DNA of 64,000 nucleotides from Pyxicephalus adspersus (Eukaryota; Chordata; Amphibia; Anura; Pyxicephalidae), in contig NC_092858.1 in assembly GCF_032062135.1 (NCBI RefSeq), positions 120,913,931 to 120,977,930 on the forward strand, read 5' to 3'. The notes under the pieces are model-generated. The model saw nothing but the letters and a program-made list of their open reading frames with translations. It was not told the DNA's origin and ran no database searches. The translations under genes and the position numbers were made by a program. Of this stretch, positions 35,161 through 47,730 are shown piece after piece; position 1 is the first letter of the stretch, and the number at the start of each line of letters is the position of its first letter.

Positions 35161-35667
35161 CTTAATAAAAAAAAGGGTCATATGTAAAGTCATATGACTC
35201 TAGTTGCTATATCTATAGCTTCATTTTTATACCAAAGGCTCATTGTATCAAGAAGCCTTTTAAATAACCCACCGTATTTCAATATTATAATTTTAGAGTG
35301 GAATATATCTGTATATTTCTTAACAAGTTATTCAATTCTTTGACAACACTCCACAAAAATGTTTTGTGTTGTCAGCTCACGAAAGGGTTTAGAAGCTGAG
35401 TACATTTCCGGCAAATCACCTGGTATTTTTTCCTACTTGCAGGGTTTACCCTACATATAATAATGCTGCTAATTTTAGTCTGGAATCATCTTGTCATCAG
35501 TTTAAACAATTTGCTCTTTGGTGCATTTACAGATTCAGTACCACTGAATTTCATCCTAGAATACTTCTAAAGGTAAAGGTAGTTGCCAAGTAAGAATACA
35601 TTTTGTACAGTGAACTTATTAGTGAATAATAAATAGGGGTGGCTATAGTTTTTTAATGAAATATACA
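35161..35667. other. No gene recognised
   Basis: AT-rich DNA; no feature supported. Confidence 0.4.
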
Positions 35668-35757
35668 TTAGATTGTGACCCCCTTTGAGAGACAGTGTCA
35701 CAACTATGGACTTTGTATTGCATAATATGATGGCGCTATATAAATACTGTGTATTAT
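35668..35757 (+). mobile_element. SINE/L2 tail fragment
   Basis: ttagattgtgacccccttt, ctatggactttgtattgcat, aatatgatggcgctatataa, atactgtgtattattt: the 3' part of the tRNA-SINE seen whole-tailed at 38450-38790. 5'-truncated. Confidence 0.7.
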
Positions 35758-38449
35758 TTACAATATGTGTGGTCTTATCACAACAGATGACTGGAAAGTT
35801 TGTTCCCGTCATTGCAAAGCATTGGAAGGGTAATAATAGTGATCTATCATGGTGTGAGATACAATACCTTTGTAATCTGTTTTATGTGTCATTATACCAT
35901 TCTGTAAGAGATGACATCAAGACTAACAATTTATAGTTCCTATTTAAAATATGGAATTAAATATAGCAATAAATATGTGAATATCTGGTTGAAATGTATT
36001 ATTTCTATACTAAATTCTTCTTTTCCTGTAGGAAATAGCAGGATTGTTTTCAGTGCTGGTGTTTATCCCATGAAACACCATCATCAATACTTCCCACAGG
36101 AATGTTACACAACACCTTCCCTCCTGCATGGATGACTGAATGATAGTTTTTCAGATCAATCACTACTTTTCATGGCAGGCTGAAATTTGTGAATCTAAAC
36201 AGTGATAGTTTATGTTTCTCATATCTAAACCTGACCTATTAGACATAAACCAGCACATTTCTGAACCATCCTTCCCCATAGCAGAATCCCAACATTTTCT
36301 ATCATAGCAAAAAATTACATTACATTGTACACAGCTTCTCCCATTTACTTCTGTTTATTGTTCATCTGTTTTAGTGTTTCCTACCCCTGAAATTCCATTT
36401 ACTAAAAACTGCATGAAGGGCCTTATTGAATTTAAAGTTAAATTTACAAACGCATTCCATTGCTCTCCTACTGAAATATTGAATACTACAAAACTGAACT
36501 TAATTTGTATGTATCTGCTTTCAATTCAGTCCTGGTGTACATTACATATTTTTTCATATACGGGTAACATCAGTGAAATTATATTATTTAACCTGGAAAA
36601 GTCTGTTTGTACTTTTTTTTAAAACAAATGTTGTTGTACTGGGGTAGTAAGAAAGAGAAATGTGACAGCATTTAATATTATTATTATTCATATGAAACTA
36701 TATATTATGAACCGCTTACCACATCTCACTTCTTTTTCCAATCATGTACAGAGATATCTAAGAAATTGCATGACATATTCCAATGCATATGTCAAAATCC
36801 TAACTATTTTGTATATTTCATTTTGTCTATCTATGTACTTCTGCATCAATAAAGCAGAACCAAGCCCTACCAATAAGAAAATTGCAACCAGGCAGGTCTT
36901 TTTATTGCAGGAGGGACAGGTGATGTCCATTTTGCAATAACTTTACCTGTCTGATCACAATTCTTTAAATACACTCACCAAAATTTACAGTCTGAACTTT
37001 ACCCCTTATTTAATGAATATATCTAACCTGTATATATTTCAGTGTCTGATTTTTGCTAAGGAAGTATACCTTCCATATTCCTATACTAGTTAATTCTATT
37101 CTATTTTATATTACAGAATTATAGTTATAAAATTTTCAATTTACAGTGCTTGGGTGCGTCATGATAGTATGGTGGATGGATAAAAATTGTAATTGTGTTA
37201 GAGAATCTGGGGGAGCTTATTATTTTCAAGAGCATCAACATCATTCAAGAACATTCAAAAATCACCAGTAGCAGGGGAAAAGTTTTTTTGGCAAAAGAGA
37301 TTTTGCTTATATGCTGCGTCTCATGACATACAAGCCAGGTGAGGGGGTATTTTATGTAAAAAAAATATAGTGCACCCCACATTTTATTAAAAAAAAACAG
37401 ATGGCAAGTTTCTCAGCCAACATTCATTCTTTGGGTTGCATACATATTTTGTTGCCTCAGTGAAGAGAACTTTGCAAAGTTTAGGAATCCCCACTGAGAT
37501 GTTGATTTGCTGAAGGTTTAAACTTAGCAGGATTAGGAAAGTCATTGTAAAAGTGATCCTTGTGTCACAACATAATGTATAAGCCAAGTTTCCCACTGGG
37601 CAGGCTCTATAATATTGTAATATAGCTGTTTTGTGTGCAGTCCAGGCTAAGAGATAACAAAAGCCTTTTAAGTAATAGTAAAGTTTAAAACTAACACCCT
37701 GGGGGTCATCTAAATGCTTCAAAGCACTCTTAGATGAACAGAGATAGTCCTACAGGCTTCCTGATTGCATTGGCTTACTAGACTGTGTTAAATAGATTTA
37801 CTATGAAAGATAAGCTAGTGTCTATGCACTGCTTTGAAAATGATTACTCCTATTGTATAGTCTTTAGGGTATCTGCTTTTAATGCTCAGAATTTAGAAAA
37901 TTGCACTTGAATTATTGGTGAAATGGCTTTAACAGAATCAGGTATATGTGAGCAATTACTACCAGCTATAATACCCTAGATCAAAAAAAAAGAAAAAAAA
38001 AAATTTCACAAGCTGCAAGGATCCTGTGACTACCCCTCCTTGCCTGCTGTGCACATAGGAAGGGGTATGTGCCTGCTTTGATGATATGAAAACAAAAAAC
38101 ACCAGAAGGTGCTGGAACAACATAATATTATTATAATGATGCAGTGTCTATAGCTTTGTTTTGGAAGCCTACCAACAGCACAAAGCACCTAATCATAGAT
38201 TGCACAAATATACCACTAAGAAAAAAAAAATGAGCACCAACAACACTTTGTAAGGAGTTCAGAAGTGATTTCTAACAATGCATACAATAGTCACATTAAA
38301 AAAACATTATGTTTTAGGGTCCAAAACAAATCCCCTTCATTAGGGCCATAGAAAACATAAAATTGAATATTTTTAAAGAAATTCACATTTAACCTCACTT
38401 ATATATGGCAGAATAAAATCTTTAATTTAGAGACTTATTTACTAAAACT
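35758..38449. other. No gene recognised; repeat scrap at 36880-36960
   Basis: 36880-36960 (aaccaggcaggtctttttat, tgcaggagggacaggtgatg) belongs to the CAGGCAGG/TTATTGCAG family. Otherwise AT-rich with no exon. Confidence 0.45.
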
Positions 38450-38790
38450 GGGCCAGGACACTATCTGCATGGAGTTTGTAGGTTCTTCCCATGCTTGCAT
38501 GGGTTTACTCCGGGTACTCCAGTTTCCTCCCACATTCCAAAAATATGCAAACCTGTTCCTGGGTGCATGTTCCTCCCACATTCCAAAAACATGCAGTTAC
38601 GTTACTTGGCTTCACCCCAAAGTTGATCAAAGACTGTATTAAAGCTTTAAGACCGAGGTAGGGACATTAGATTGTGAGCCCCTTTGATGGATAGCTAGTG
38701 ACATGACTATGGACTTTGTAAAGAGCTGCATATGTCAATGCTATATAAATACTGTGTAATAATAATAACACTAATAATAATAATTTAACA
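38450..38790 (+). mobile_element. tRNA-derived SINE body and tail, with internal duplication
   Basis: Plus strand: gccaggacactatctgcatg, ggagtttgtaggttcttccc, gggtttactccgggtactcc, then gacattagattgtgagcccc, ctatggactttgtaaagagc, gctatataaatactgtgtaa and an (AATAAT)n end. The tRNA-like head is lost. The segment containing ttcctcccacattccaaaaa occurs twice (about 38522-38545 and 38570-38590), a ~48-bp tandem duplication inside the body. Same family as 27700-27955. Confidence 0.75.
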
Positions 38791-40309
38791 TATATTAAAT
38801 GCCAACTAAATAACTGAGTCTAGAAAATAAAAAAAAAAATTCTTAAAAATATAAATATATACATAAAAATATAATAATCAAGATCGGTTATTGTTTAGAG
38901 CTGAGTTGAATTGATATTTCCAAAACTATTCTAAAAGCAAGACAAGACCAACAATGATGATATACATGATTTAAAAAGATAAAATTATATATCCATCAGG
39001 AATTGGTTTAATAAAATAAATAAAACCCAAAAACAATCTTACTTACCTATTAGTGATTTATAACTGTGTAAATATACATTTCAAAGGCATATATAAACTT
39101 CCTTAGGGGTATTAATCTTTGACTGAATAGTAAAAGAAATAATATAGTACAATTTTATCTTTAGTAACATTGCTACTGCGGTATTTTGTATTTTTTCTTA
39201 TTTTATGTTTTTTTTAATGCCCTGATTTGGCCCTAAAACGTTGGCTTTTTAAGTGTGACTTTGCAATGGATTATATAATTTTTTTCTGGACTTCTGACGA
39301 AGTGTTAATAGTGCTCATTTTTGGTTCTTATACCTGCTTGTGCATTAAAGCATGCATATGTGTTCATTTAGGCATTTTCCCTTAAAGTACCCATTTATTT
39401 TTAATAGGGGTGTCACACCTCAACACAAGAAAAATAAATCACCACTACAAAAATGTGCTGAGGATCAATAAAAAATAAATGGCAGCATATGTACATATAA
39501 TCATACAATATTATGCTTTGCAATGCAATGATGCAAATGTAACAAAAGTGTTGCAAATCATCTTCCATATTTTAGTCTTATGCCACATCAAAGGCCATCA
39601 ACAATGTATTACACCAGCAGTCCGATTACTAATCTATGTTTTTTCTTATGTTTAAAAGTAATAGGTATGAAGTGCTTATCTAAAACATGTTTTCAAATGT
39701 TACACAAACTTTACTTAAAATGAACGAATATACCTATCCCACAAAAGGTGTATAGACTCTTGGCTTGCTGTCCCTGAAATTGTAAGGGTTTTAGTTAAAA
39801 ATGAAGGCCTATTTATGTTCCAGGAGTTCTAATAAACCAATAACTAATATTTCAAAGGAAATATCAACAAGCTGCATAGTTCTGAACAATTTACCCGCAC
39901 AGCCTCCATGAAACAGATAACCAGGTGTAAGATTGCAAAAGCTCACTGTTTTACTTTATGGCTGCAATATCTTGACTTTTGACAAGCAGTTTAAAACTTG
40001 CAGAGAAAAAACTGTTCAAGTCTGCTTGAGTGAATTTATGGAACCCTTAAACAGAATGTATATTAATAGTGGAATTTATTTATTGTTCACAATAATACTA
40101 AAAACAAGAAAAGGGATTGCCAGCACTACAGTCCAAACAGATTTTGCTGCATGCACATGTGCTAATAGTAGAAAATACTGATTGCAAAATGGTGCAATTT
40201 GGACAGAAGGATGACTGGATCTGTTTGTTTTGCAGTGAGCAAACTAGGAGCATGTTTTGGCTTAGTGTTGTTAACCAATCTAAACTACTGCAGTAAGGCT
40301 ATGTCTGAA
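38791..40309. other. No gene recognised
   Basis: AT-rich. 39215-39310 (ccctgatttggccctaaaac, gttggctttttaagtgtgac, ctggacttctgacgaagt) resembles a dispersed repeat end, but the family is not identified. Confidence 0.4.
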
Positions 40310-40565
40310 GGATTATCTTGCTCCTCTTGGGCAAGAATTTGACATGTGTATAGCAGTTGCCCAACGATGTTAATGGATCCATCAGGACAGATCTATGAAT
40401 GGCCGCTATACAAGTCGAGGGAGGAGAGCACAGCGGGGTGCCACTCCCTCGTTCTCCCCTCCCCATAGAATAGAATGGGCTTTGTGTATATAATGCTTAT
40501 TCGTTCATCTGTCACTCTTTTTTTGCCTGAAACGATCACAAAATATTGTTTCTGACAAAAAATGT
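40310..40565. repeat. Interspersed repeat, related to 10400-10570
   Basis: gatctatgaatggccgctat, gaggagagcacagcggggtg, cactccctcgttctcccctc, cgttcatctgtcactctttt, tttgcctgaaacgatcacaa. A dispersed family with a worn second copy near 10.4 kb. No coding capacity. Confidence 0.55.
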
Positions 40566-40586
40566 GGATGTGTATGCACTCTTTAG

Positions 40587-41210
40587 CAGGGGTGTCAAAT
40601 TCTGGCCCGAGGGCCAAATCTAGCCTGGTACATCCTTTCTTTTTGGCCCCCAAAAGAATTCAGCTGCAGCTTCATATTAAGCTTCACATTGCCAGCTGCA
40701 ATTCATATTAAGTTAATACAATTACTGGCATTACTTGCATCTCTAGACCAGCGGCCTCTCTGCCTATGCGTGGCCTCACATTTTATACACGCAAGTGATG
40801 CCGGGAATTGTAGTAGCGGCACCACTCGTGTCTGATGAACAGCAGCCTATGCGTGGACCCCGCAAAGTTTTTACAGACAGGTAAGCTTAATAATCATCTA
40901 TTATCAGGATTAATATTATCAGGAATTATCATAGAACTTTTGCTTTAATAATTGTTTTACTGTGCCAGAGAATGCAATGTGAAACCAGATTAATGCAGCA
41001 ATTGATTTGGTTTCACATTGCATTCTCTTGCAAAGTAAAACAAATAATCCCAATAAGAAGAAACAAGAACACATGAGAAGAGCATGAAGTAATATCCAGT
41101 GGATTGATCTAAATAATTTGATTGTTTTTCCAATAAATTCCAAGTTTGGTCTGCGACTTGGTCTAAGTTTTTAATTTCAACCCTCTGTGTATTTGATTTT
41201 GACACCCTTG
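40587..41210. mobile_element. hAT-type non-autonomous element (family D)
   Basis: Left end caggggtgtcaaattctggc and right end gattttgacacccttg are inverted repeats of the well-known hAT form. No convincing 8-bp duplication. Inside, tgccagagaatgcaatgtga and ggtttcacattgcattctct form a further inverted pair (about 40965-41028). 624 bp, no intact ORF. Confidence 0.65.
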
Positions 41211-42772
41211 ACCCATAGCCAGCCCTCGCTTAGCTGGTTGCGTTTCCCAGCACACCATTGCCCCCAGGACTTGTGTGTGTGAATGCGACTTGTGTGCCCC
41301 CAGGACTTGTGTGTCTGAGGGCTCCTGGAAGAGGACCAGGAGCCCTCAGATAAGCAGTGTCAAGATTCCAGCAGAGACAAGTTCAGAATACAAAGCAAGG
41401 GGTCATTTACAGGTAATCCGTCCACCAGACGAGGTACACCAGGACAAGACACAAGCAGAGTTGGGGTCACAGGCAAAAGGTCAGTCCAGGCAGCATACAC
41501 TGGATAGGTCAGGCACTGGCAATGGTCCGCAATGGTAAATCAAGTGAATGCATACAAGGGCTGCTGCTGCTGCAAGTGACATTGCTGGGAAAAATAGGCT
41601 GTGTGGGATACTGCAGTGGTGCACAGCATGGAATCACCGGCCTGATACGTGTTTCCTAACCGCTATCTTCTAACGTTTTTTGAATCGCAAAAGCAGAGAT
41701 CTATATAAAAGAATCATCTGTAAGTTAAATAAGGTTCAGTACAGTGTTGTATACTATTTGCATTTTTGCCAGGAGTTCAGCTTTAATGAAGCCTACAATT
41801 TTTGTGCGTGCATATTTTGAACTATTATCCTTTATTTAGACTGAAAATAATTGTAAAGTCAAATCACATGCTGTCTGTTTTATAACTTTATGATGGCATT
41901 ACATGCACAGATTACCAGGTGTTTCCTCCACTGGTTTTTAGAGTGCTGGGGGGAAAATTAGCAGTTACAACATAAGGGTTATAAATGGGCTATGAGCTTC
42001 AGATATATGAGCAAGTCAAAGGCTGCATGTTTACAGGATGAATAGCAAAATGTAGATGTCTATGTGCACTTTCCTTAAAGTAAATCTAAACCTAAGAACA
42101 AAGAAAAAATTTAAAACAGTATACGAATTCTTAAGTGAATGGCTTCTTCGGACAATCGTGAGAATACTGGTTCCTATTTGCTGTGCTATGTCTTAATAAA
42201 GCAACATTTAAACATGCTACAGCAAGTTGTACTGGACCACTCAGTACCACCCACATTCATTACTTATTGGTAGCAATGGGTAAAATGCGGGCAAGGGTAC
42301 TGGGCATGGGGATGATCATACCACAACGCTACCACTTGTCTGAACTAGCCCTTAGTGTCTACATTTGTTTTCATTTTTCAGAGTAAGAACATTTTAGGCT
42401 AATGCAGAAATTTACCCTGTATATTTTTTTGTTTTTTGGTACTTTAAGACTAAAATATCTTATTTGCAGTCAATCAGAACAGTCTGAAAGAAAAGGACAT
42501 TAAATCAGTGTGGGGCAACACTAAGAGGAAGCTCATAATGTATTGCCCTATTATTTAGAGAATGAAGGAGTAGGCAATATATAACGTACTGCATGAGCTA
42601 TGTTCTCAGGTCCTAGGTCCCATTTGGGATCCATAACTATTAATCAAAACTTAGTAGGTGGATAAGAATAGAAAAAAAACAAAACGTTTTAACTTTTAAG
42701 GCACTTTTCATCAATGGACATTGACACACACACATCTTAATAATGCCATAATTTATTTGCATAATAAAAAAC
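41211..42772. other. No gene recognised; GC-richer block 41220-41540 unclassified
   Basis: 41220-41540 contains a local direct repeat gcccccaggacttgtgtgt (at about 41261 and 41297), then gttggggtcacaggcaaaag, gtcagtccaggcagcataca. It resembles internal text of LTR retrotransposons in frogs, but neither terminal repeats nor pol motifs are seen. The rest is AT-rich. Confidence 0.35.
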
Positions 42773-42850
42773 ACATGTACAGCACTGCGTAATATGTTGG
42801 CGCTATATAAATAGTGTTTATTATTATTAATAATAATAATAATAATATTA
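42773..42850 (+). mobile_element. SINE/L2 tail fragment
   Basis: tacagcactgcgtaatatgt, tggcgctatataaatagtgt, then an ATT/AAT run: only the shared LINE/SINE tail is present. Confidence 0.7.
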
Positions 42851-43910
42851 ATAACCATTGTGCAAACTGTTTTCGCAAGATGTGCTTCTTCAGGAAAGAA
42901 AAATGAGGAGACTAGTAAGTCCTAATTGCAATCTTAAACCTTATGCTCCCCAAAGTCAAATGTTCACCGGTTGCAGAGTATTCTCCCCTATTAATATTGG
43001 TCTCTGGGGTAGAATTGAACAGATATTACTGGTATCCAGGGACAAAAATTGATTTTTCCCAGAATTCTGTAAAATGTCTCTTGACCAGAAGTGATTGGAC
43101 CTTCGGAAGCCTAAACTAAATAGTGAATTATAAACTGCTAGTATTTTACTATTAATATTTACTATTTTTAAAAAGGATTATGTACAGAACTGCACATTCC
43201 ACATATTTCTGTACGTTCTTGAAAAGTCTTTGCAGATACAGCACACAACGTGTTTCTACCATCAAAATATTATGGTTTAAATTTTACTAATAATCATTTA
43301 ACATAATTGTTTATTACTTTTTTCTTTTGGGAACAAAAGGGGAATCATTATTATCCTTTGATGTGGTCAATTCTTGCTCTTGTCATATTTGTAACTGGTA
43401 AACTCTGGACCAAACCTATTTCTGCTTTCTGTCTCATGATATTAAATCTTTAAAATATATATATTAAGGTGCACAACCAGTGTAAAGGAATGATATCCCC
43501 CAAATGACCAGGTTAACAATGTCCCTGTTGTCCAACCTCATTCATAATGAAGAAAGCTGCTCCACTGAGCTGAAAAATTGGTGATTGGAGTTGCATCAGT
43601 TGAGCCAAGAATTGGAAATCCTGTTTAATAGTTGACTAGTATATTGATTGAACATAACTTCGGAATTAATTTTCTAACTGACTTACATTAGATTCCATGT
43701 TTAAATTGAAGCCAAGGTCAAATAAATAGGAATATTGACCAGTCCTTACTGCTCTTGAACTACCCAAATAAAGATGCACTAAGCTCTGTGCATTAACAGA
43801 AACCATTTAATACATGTAAATAACTGCACAGAAGTTTACAGATTATATTGCATGCCTTTTTTTGTCATGACTATGGTGTTTATTTACTAAAAAAGTTTAC
43901 TTGGCTATTT
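42851..43910. other. No gene recognised
   Basis: AT-rich sequence, no supported feature. Confidence 0.4.
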
Positions 43911-43918
43911 ACTTAGCC

Positions 43919-44326
43919 CAGTGGTCGGCAGACTCCGGCCTTTAGGCCACATATGGCCTAGCCAGTAGTTTGTTCTGGCCTAACGCCCCCTGGCCGATCT
44001 GACCTAATACCGGCCGGCAACCCGCGGCGGAGTCGGAAAAAACTACCGAAGCTGCCGAAGCTCCGGAACTGCCTGCGGCTCTTGAGCCTCCGTGTGGTGG
44101 CTCCCTTTCTATTTACCGTGGCCGGCTTTAACACTTCTGCCACCGGGGTAAATAGGGAACGTTCCCTCTCCTCCCTATGCATTGCAGAAGAGAAGGATTT
44201 CCCTTTAGTGGGCGTTCCTGGTGGGGGGCGAAGCCATTAGGGTGGGACTCGAAAGAGAGTCCGGCCTAGTGTTCTCCTGCCTACCTCTGAAATGGCCTAG
44301 TGGCCAAAAAAGTTTGCTTACCTCTG
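43919..44326. mobile_element. GC-rich hAT MITE (family E), copy 1
   Basis: Ends cagtggtcggcagactccgg and aaaagtttgcttacctctg are inverted repeats. Flanks acttagcc (43911-43918) and acctagcc (44327-44334) match at 7 of 8 positions. The interior is GC-rich (taacgccccctggccgatct, ccgaagctgccgaagctccg, gggaacgttccctctcctcc). The second copy, in opposite orientation, is at 57861-58238. The open frame 43958-44182 is a by-product of composition. Confidence 0.8.
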
Positions 44327-44334
44327 ACCTAGCC

Positions 44335-45122
44335 AAATGGATTATCTCTTAGCTTAGTGAATGCTGTGAAAATTCACTTTGCAAGCAGTACCCAAGCACA
44401 TGCAAAGAAAAATTCACAGCCTAAACACTTCTAGTAAATCAACCCCTATGGTTATGGCTGAGCAGTGTTTTTTGTACATTTCTGTTTGGTCTGTCTAAAC
44501 CATGTCAAAGGACTGAATGTGAAAGGTGTGGTTTGTAAGCTTAATGAGGGTGTTTACTGTATGTTTTGTTTGTCATTGGATAATGGATTGCAGGCTGACC
44601 ATGTTGTTGCCTAATGCTGGTAGTGTTTATCACAGCTGTGGGATAGACAGAAAGGAAAAAAAATACTTTCTCCCTAGTAAGTGACTTCTGCATGTTTTGT
44701 ATACATCTTTCACATAATGAAGACCCTTTGCATTTGATAAGTATTGCATGTGTGTGTTTCTACACAAAGTAACACATCCAACAACACCAAAATCAAACAA
44801 GGCAAATTCTTACAGAAATCATGTTGATTATTGTAAACTATAATTACTACATGTGGAGCGGAACTAAATAAATTCCAAAACCCAATAAAAAGCTGTTCTT
44901 TTATGTAGCTGTGTAGCTATCCACATAGATATAGGACCTCTTGTACTAGCTTCCGGCTAATAGTAGGGCCCTACATCTGCTCAGCACTTACTTCCTGTTG
45001 GTCACATATGATTGTCTGTCCCACTGGCGGAATTCAGAGAAGAGAGGTAAAAGATATAATGCGGTATACGAGCACATTTGGTCCATAAAACAAATATTCT
45101 GTCTACCAGTGTGCTTCTATAT
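44335..45122. other. No gene recognised
   Basis: AT-rich DNA; nothing supported. Confidence 0.4.
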
Positions 45123-45125
45123 ACT

Positions 45126-45336
45126 GGGTCTGATTTATTAAAGCTCTTCAAGGCTGGAGAAGATAGACTATCGTGAAGGAACCTGGATGATCCGGCAAAC
45201 CTGGAATGGATCTGGTCCAGGACTGAAAACATTTGCCAACTAATAACAAATGTTTTTTTTAAGAAATGTATTCCAGGTTTGCTGGATTATTCTCTCTATC
45301 TTCTCCAGTCTTCGAGAACTTTAATAAATCATGCCC
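45126..45336. mobile_element. Palindromic MITE copy 2
   Basis: gggtctgatttattaaagct... at the left and ...aactttaataaatcatgccc at the right, with caaggctggagaagatagac versus tatcttctccagtcttcgag and gcaaacctggaatgga versus attccaggtttgctgg inside. Flanked by ACT at 45123-45125 and 45337-45339, again a 3-bp duplication. Diverged from copy 1. Confidence 0.75.
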
Positions 45337-45339
45337 ACT

Positions 45340-47296
45340 GTTTATATTCACCTATCCTGATTGCTATTATAATTTATCCTATTTAGTTTTGGATTACGTT
45401 GGGCTTCAGAATGTTATAAATTATCAACAAAGTGCTTGTAAGACATGCATTAAATGTACTTGCTTTTAGGTTTAAGTCTGTGTCAGGGTGCCCCAAGACA
45501 TTGAAACAACCAAGATAGAAGAGATTTGGTCAAGGACAAAATGTACTTACCTACACAGAGGCTGGAAATTTAGACACAAAAACTGGCATGTGTAACAAAA
45601 ACAATAACAGGCTTGGGGGTAAAATTTGGATTAGGTGATAGACATCAATGACACAGATTTTGTTATTCATAGACATGCACAATGGTAACTAATATCCATG
45701 GAGCGTAAGTAAAATAGTCCTGTATTTTTACCTTCAATAAATAAATGCACATGGTTGGCAATATGGCCAAGGTGTACTGCACTTATTTATTCTAGTGTCA
45801 CGTTTCCAGCAACAGAAATTTGATGTGTGTACAAAGCTTAAATTAGGGTTAGAAACCGAAAAGAATTACTGGTCTTTATGTAAATGAATTTTGTAAAAAA
45901 TAATTAAACCCACCTTTAGCTATGTAGGTGGACACTACTGTAGAATGCAAAAGCCCTAAGCTCCACTATTAGAATATAAGGCAGGGCTGCTCCTTTCTGA
46001 TACAACCTTTGTCTTCTTGATTGGTATGAAACTGGTCACTGAGAAGATATGTACCAAAAATTGTCAAAAAAACTTATGTTTCTACTTTTAAATGTGCTTC
46101 TATTATTGTACACAGCCTAAAATATAAAGATTAGGATCTAAATCGTAATATTTGCATATCAAAATTTTAGATAATATCAAAACATTGGTATTGGGAAACA
46201 AGATAGGTTTAAGATTCCGAAATTCTTGAACATGCTGTTATCTATGTAATAATGAGGAAATAAATCATGGTTGCCAATTACATGTTTGTCCTATCACACT
46301 TTCTACAGCAAAGGTATTTCAGATATGCACATCTTCACAATGTACTATACAGGATGTAGATTGTTTTGAAGAAGCTTGCAGAGGTTTAGGCTGTAATGAC
46401 AGCTATATAGAGCCTGCTGACCTTCCCCAGAAATTTGGTTTTGCCCTGATAATTCCTGAATTTTTCCAAATTTATGGATAATCAATTTACAAACTCGTGC
46501 CCAAGCTTTTTGATGCTGAGTAGACCTTTGAGATTATAGTAAACAATAAAAGTGTACAAATGCATCACTAATACTTTATTCTTTTCCTCTTTATAATGTA
46601 TATGAATAAATAAATGAATATTTACCCACTTTTAGTAATGGGCAAGGAGCACAACAAAAATGGGTTTGCAATAAAAGTTTATATAAATTTAAAAAAAAAT
46701 ATTAAAGCAGTGTACACATCATAGAAGCAAGTCTAAGAGAATGTCTCAGTCACATCCAAGTCCTCCAAAAGAACCATCTGCAAATCTCTCTTTAAAACTT
46801 GTGCAGTCAGCATGGGAGTATTTCATACTATTTTAGTAAAGTTTAGTTACTATAAAAATCCACATGGCCCTTTCAGCAGCTTCAAAAAGGTTGTTGAAAA
46901 TTGTCTCCAAATTTCTTGAAACATAGTCCACGCAAAACATGAGAAATCTAAGCGTTAAATATATTGTGCAAAGCACAGCTGTATCCTTTCCAGTGAACCA
47001 TTTTCTTTTAATGTGGAAAAATGTCCCATGCATTTGTAGCAATAAACAGGCTACTAGTGAAGAGTTCACTAGTATTTAACATTTTGACAGTCTGAGCATC
47101 TTCAGGAAATATTCTGATGACAGTCCATATATTCTCCTTTTTTCCTCAGCATAATTGTTGCATATTAACAGAAAGCACTTGCATAATAGGATCAGTCTCC
47201 ATTATTGATATAAAGCCACACAGCAGAAAAAAAGCTGTAAAGCAGTGGTCTGTTCTATACCACTAGACAAGGGATCGCAGTTAGAAAACCACTTAT
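45340..47296. other. Downstream flank of WNT2B, no feature recognised
   Basis: AT-rich. Could include a longer WNT2B 3' UTR on the minus strand if the polyadenylation site at 47.3 kb is not used. Confidence 0.4.
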
Positions 47297-47302
47297 TTTA
47301 TT
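47297..47302 (-). promoter_or_regulatory. Candidate polyadenylation signal of WNT2B
   Basis: AATAAA on the minus strand, about 200 bases after the stop codon, inside the sequence gcaataaaataag. The stretch 47303-47500 would be the 3' UTR. Other AT-rich signals lie further downstream, so a longer 3' UTR is equally possible. Confidence 0.4.
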
Positions 47303-47500
47303 GCAAACTTCTCTTACAGAAAAGGCTTGTTCTTAGCTGGCCTTTGTCAGAGGGACCGCATTGCATCCTGGGAAGTGTAGTCTTGTCTTTAGTGCCTTGC
47401 AGAATTATTTAAATAAGAAGCCATGCAGCTGTACTACACCTATTCCCAGAATCTCGCGGGGCCTGTGACTCTTTGTCCGAAATGTAGATCTCTGTTAGAT

Positions 47501-47730
47501 TCAAGTCTGATCAAGCCATTCTGCCCTTTTTGGAGCCTTACATGTATGCACGTCGACTGTTTCTTCACATTCCTTACAGCGCACTGCACAACACCAGTGG
47601 AATTTACATTCGCATTTCGTGGTTCGGGTAACACGAGTGGTGTCGTAGCCTCTACCACAGCACATAACCTCACAGCCATCTGTCCCTCGAGAAACTTTAT
47701 CACACACTCTTCCTGCAGTACCCAATGAAC
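47501..47730 (-). CDS. WNT2B: WNT2B last coding exon, C-terminal cysteine-rich domain
   Basis: Starts with [10 protein letters not shown] and reads through the conserved [32 protein letters not shown] and [18 protein letters not shown], then a TGA stop at 47501-47503. The acceptor is tttttatag. The 2 + 75 codons + stop join exon 4 as ...YAG|SLG. This cysteine-rich domain, with the tip of its hairpin in the FHWCCAV region, forms the second Frizzled contact in Wnt structures. The terminal LDQT matches WNT2B, whereas WNT2 ends differently, and this is the strongest basis for the paralogue call. All expected cysteines seem present. Confidence 0.97.

Noticed and set aside
41220..41540. Possible LTR retrotransposon piece
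   Set aside because: No paired long terminal repeats, primer-binding site or pol motif seen; kept only as an unclassified block.
43958..44182. Arg/Gly-rich open frames inside the GC-rich repeats (also 57903-58127 and 34831-35187)
   Set aside because: They lie entirely within non-coding MITEs or a palindromic repeat; the open frames result from high G+C.
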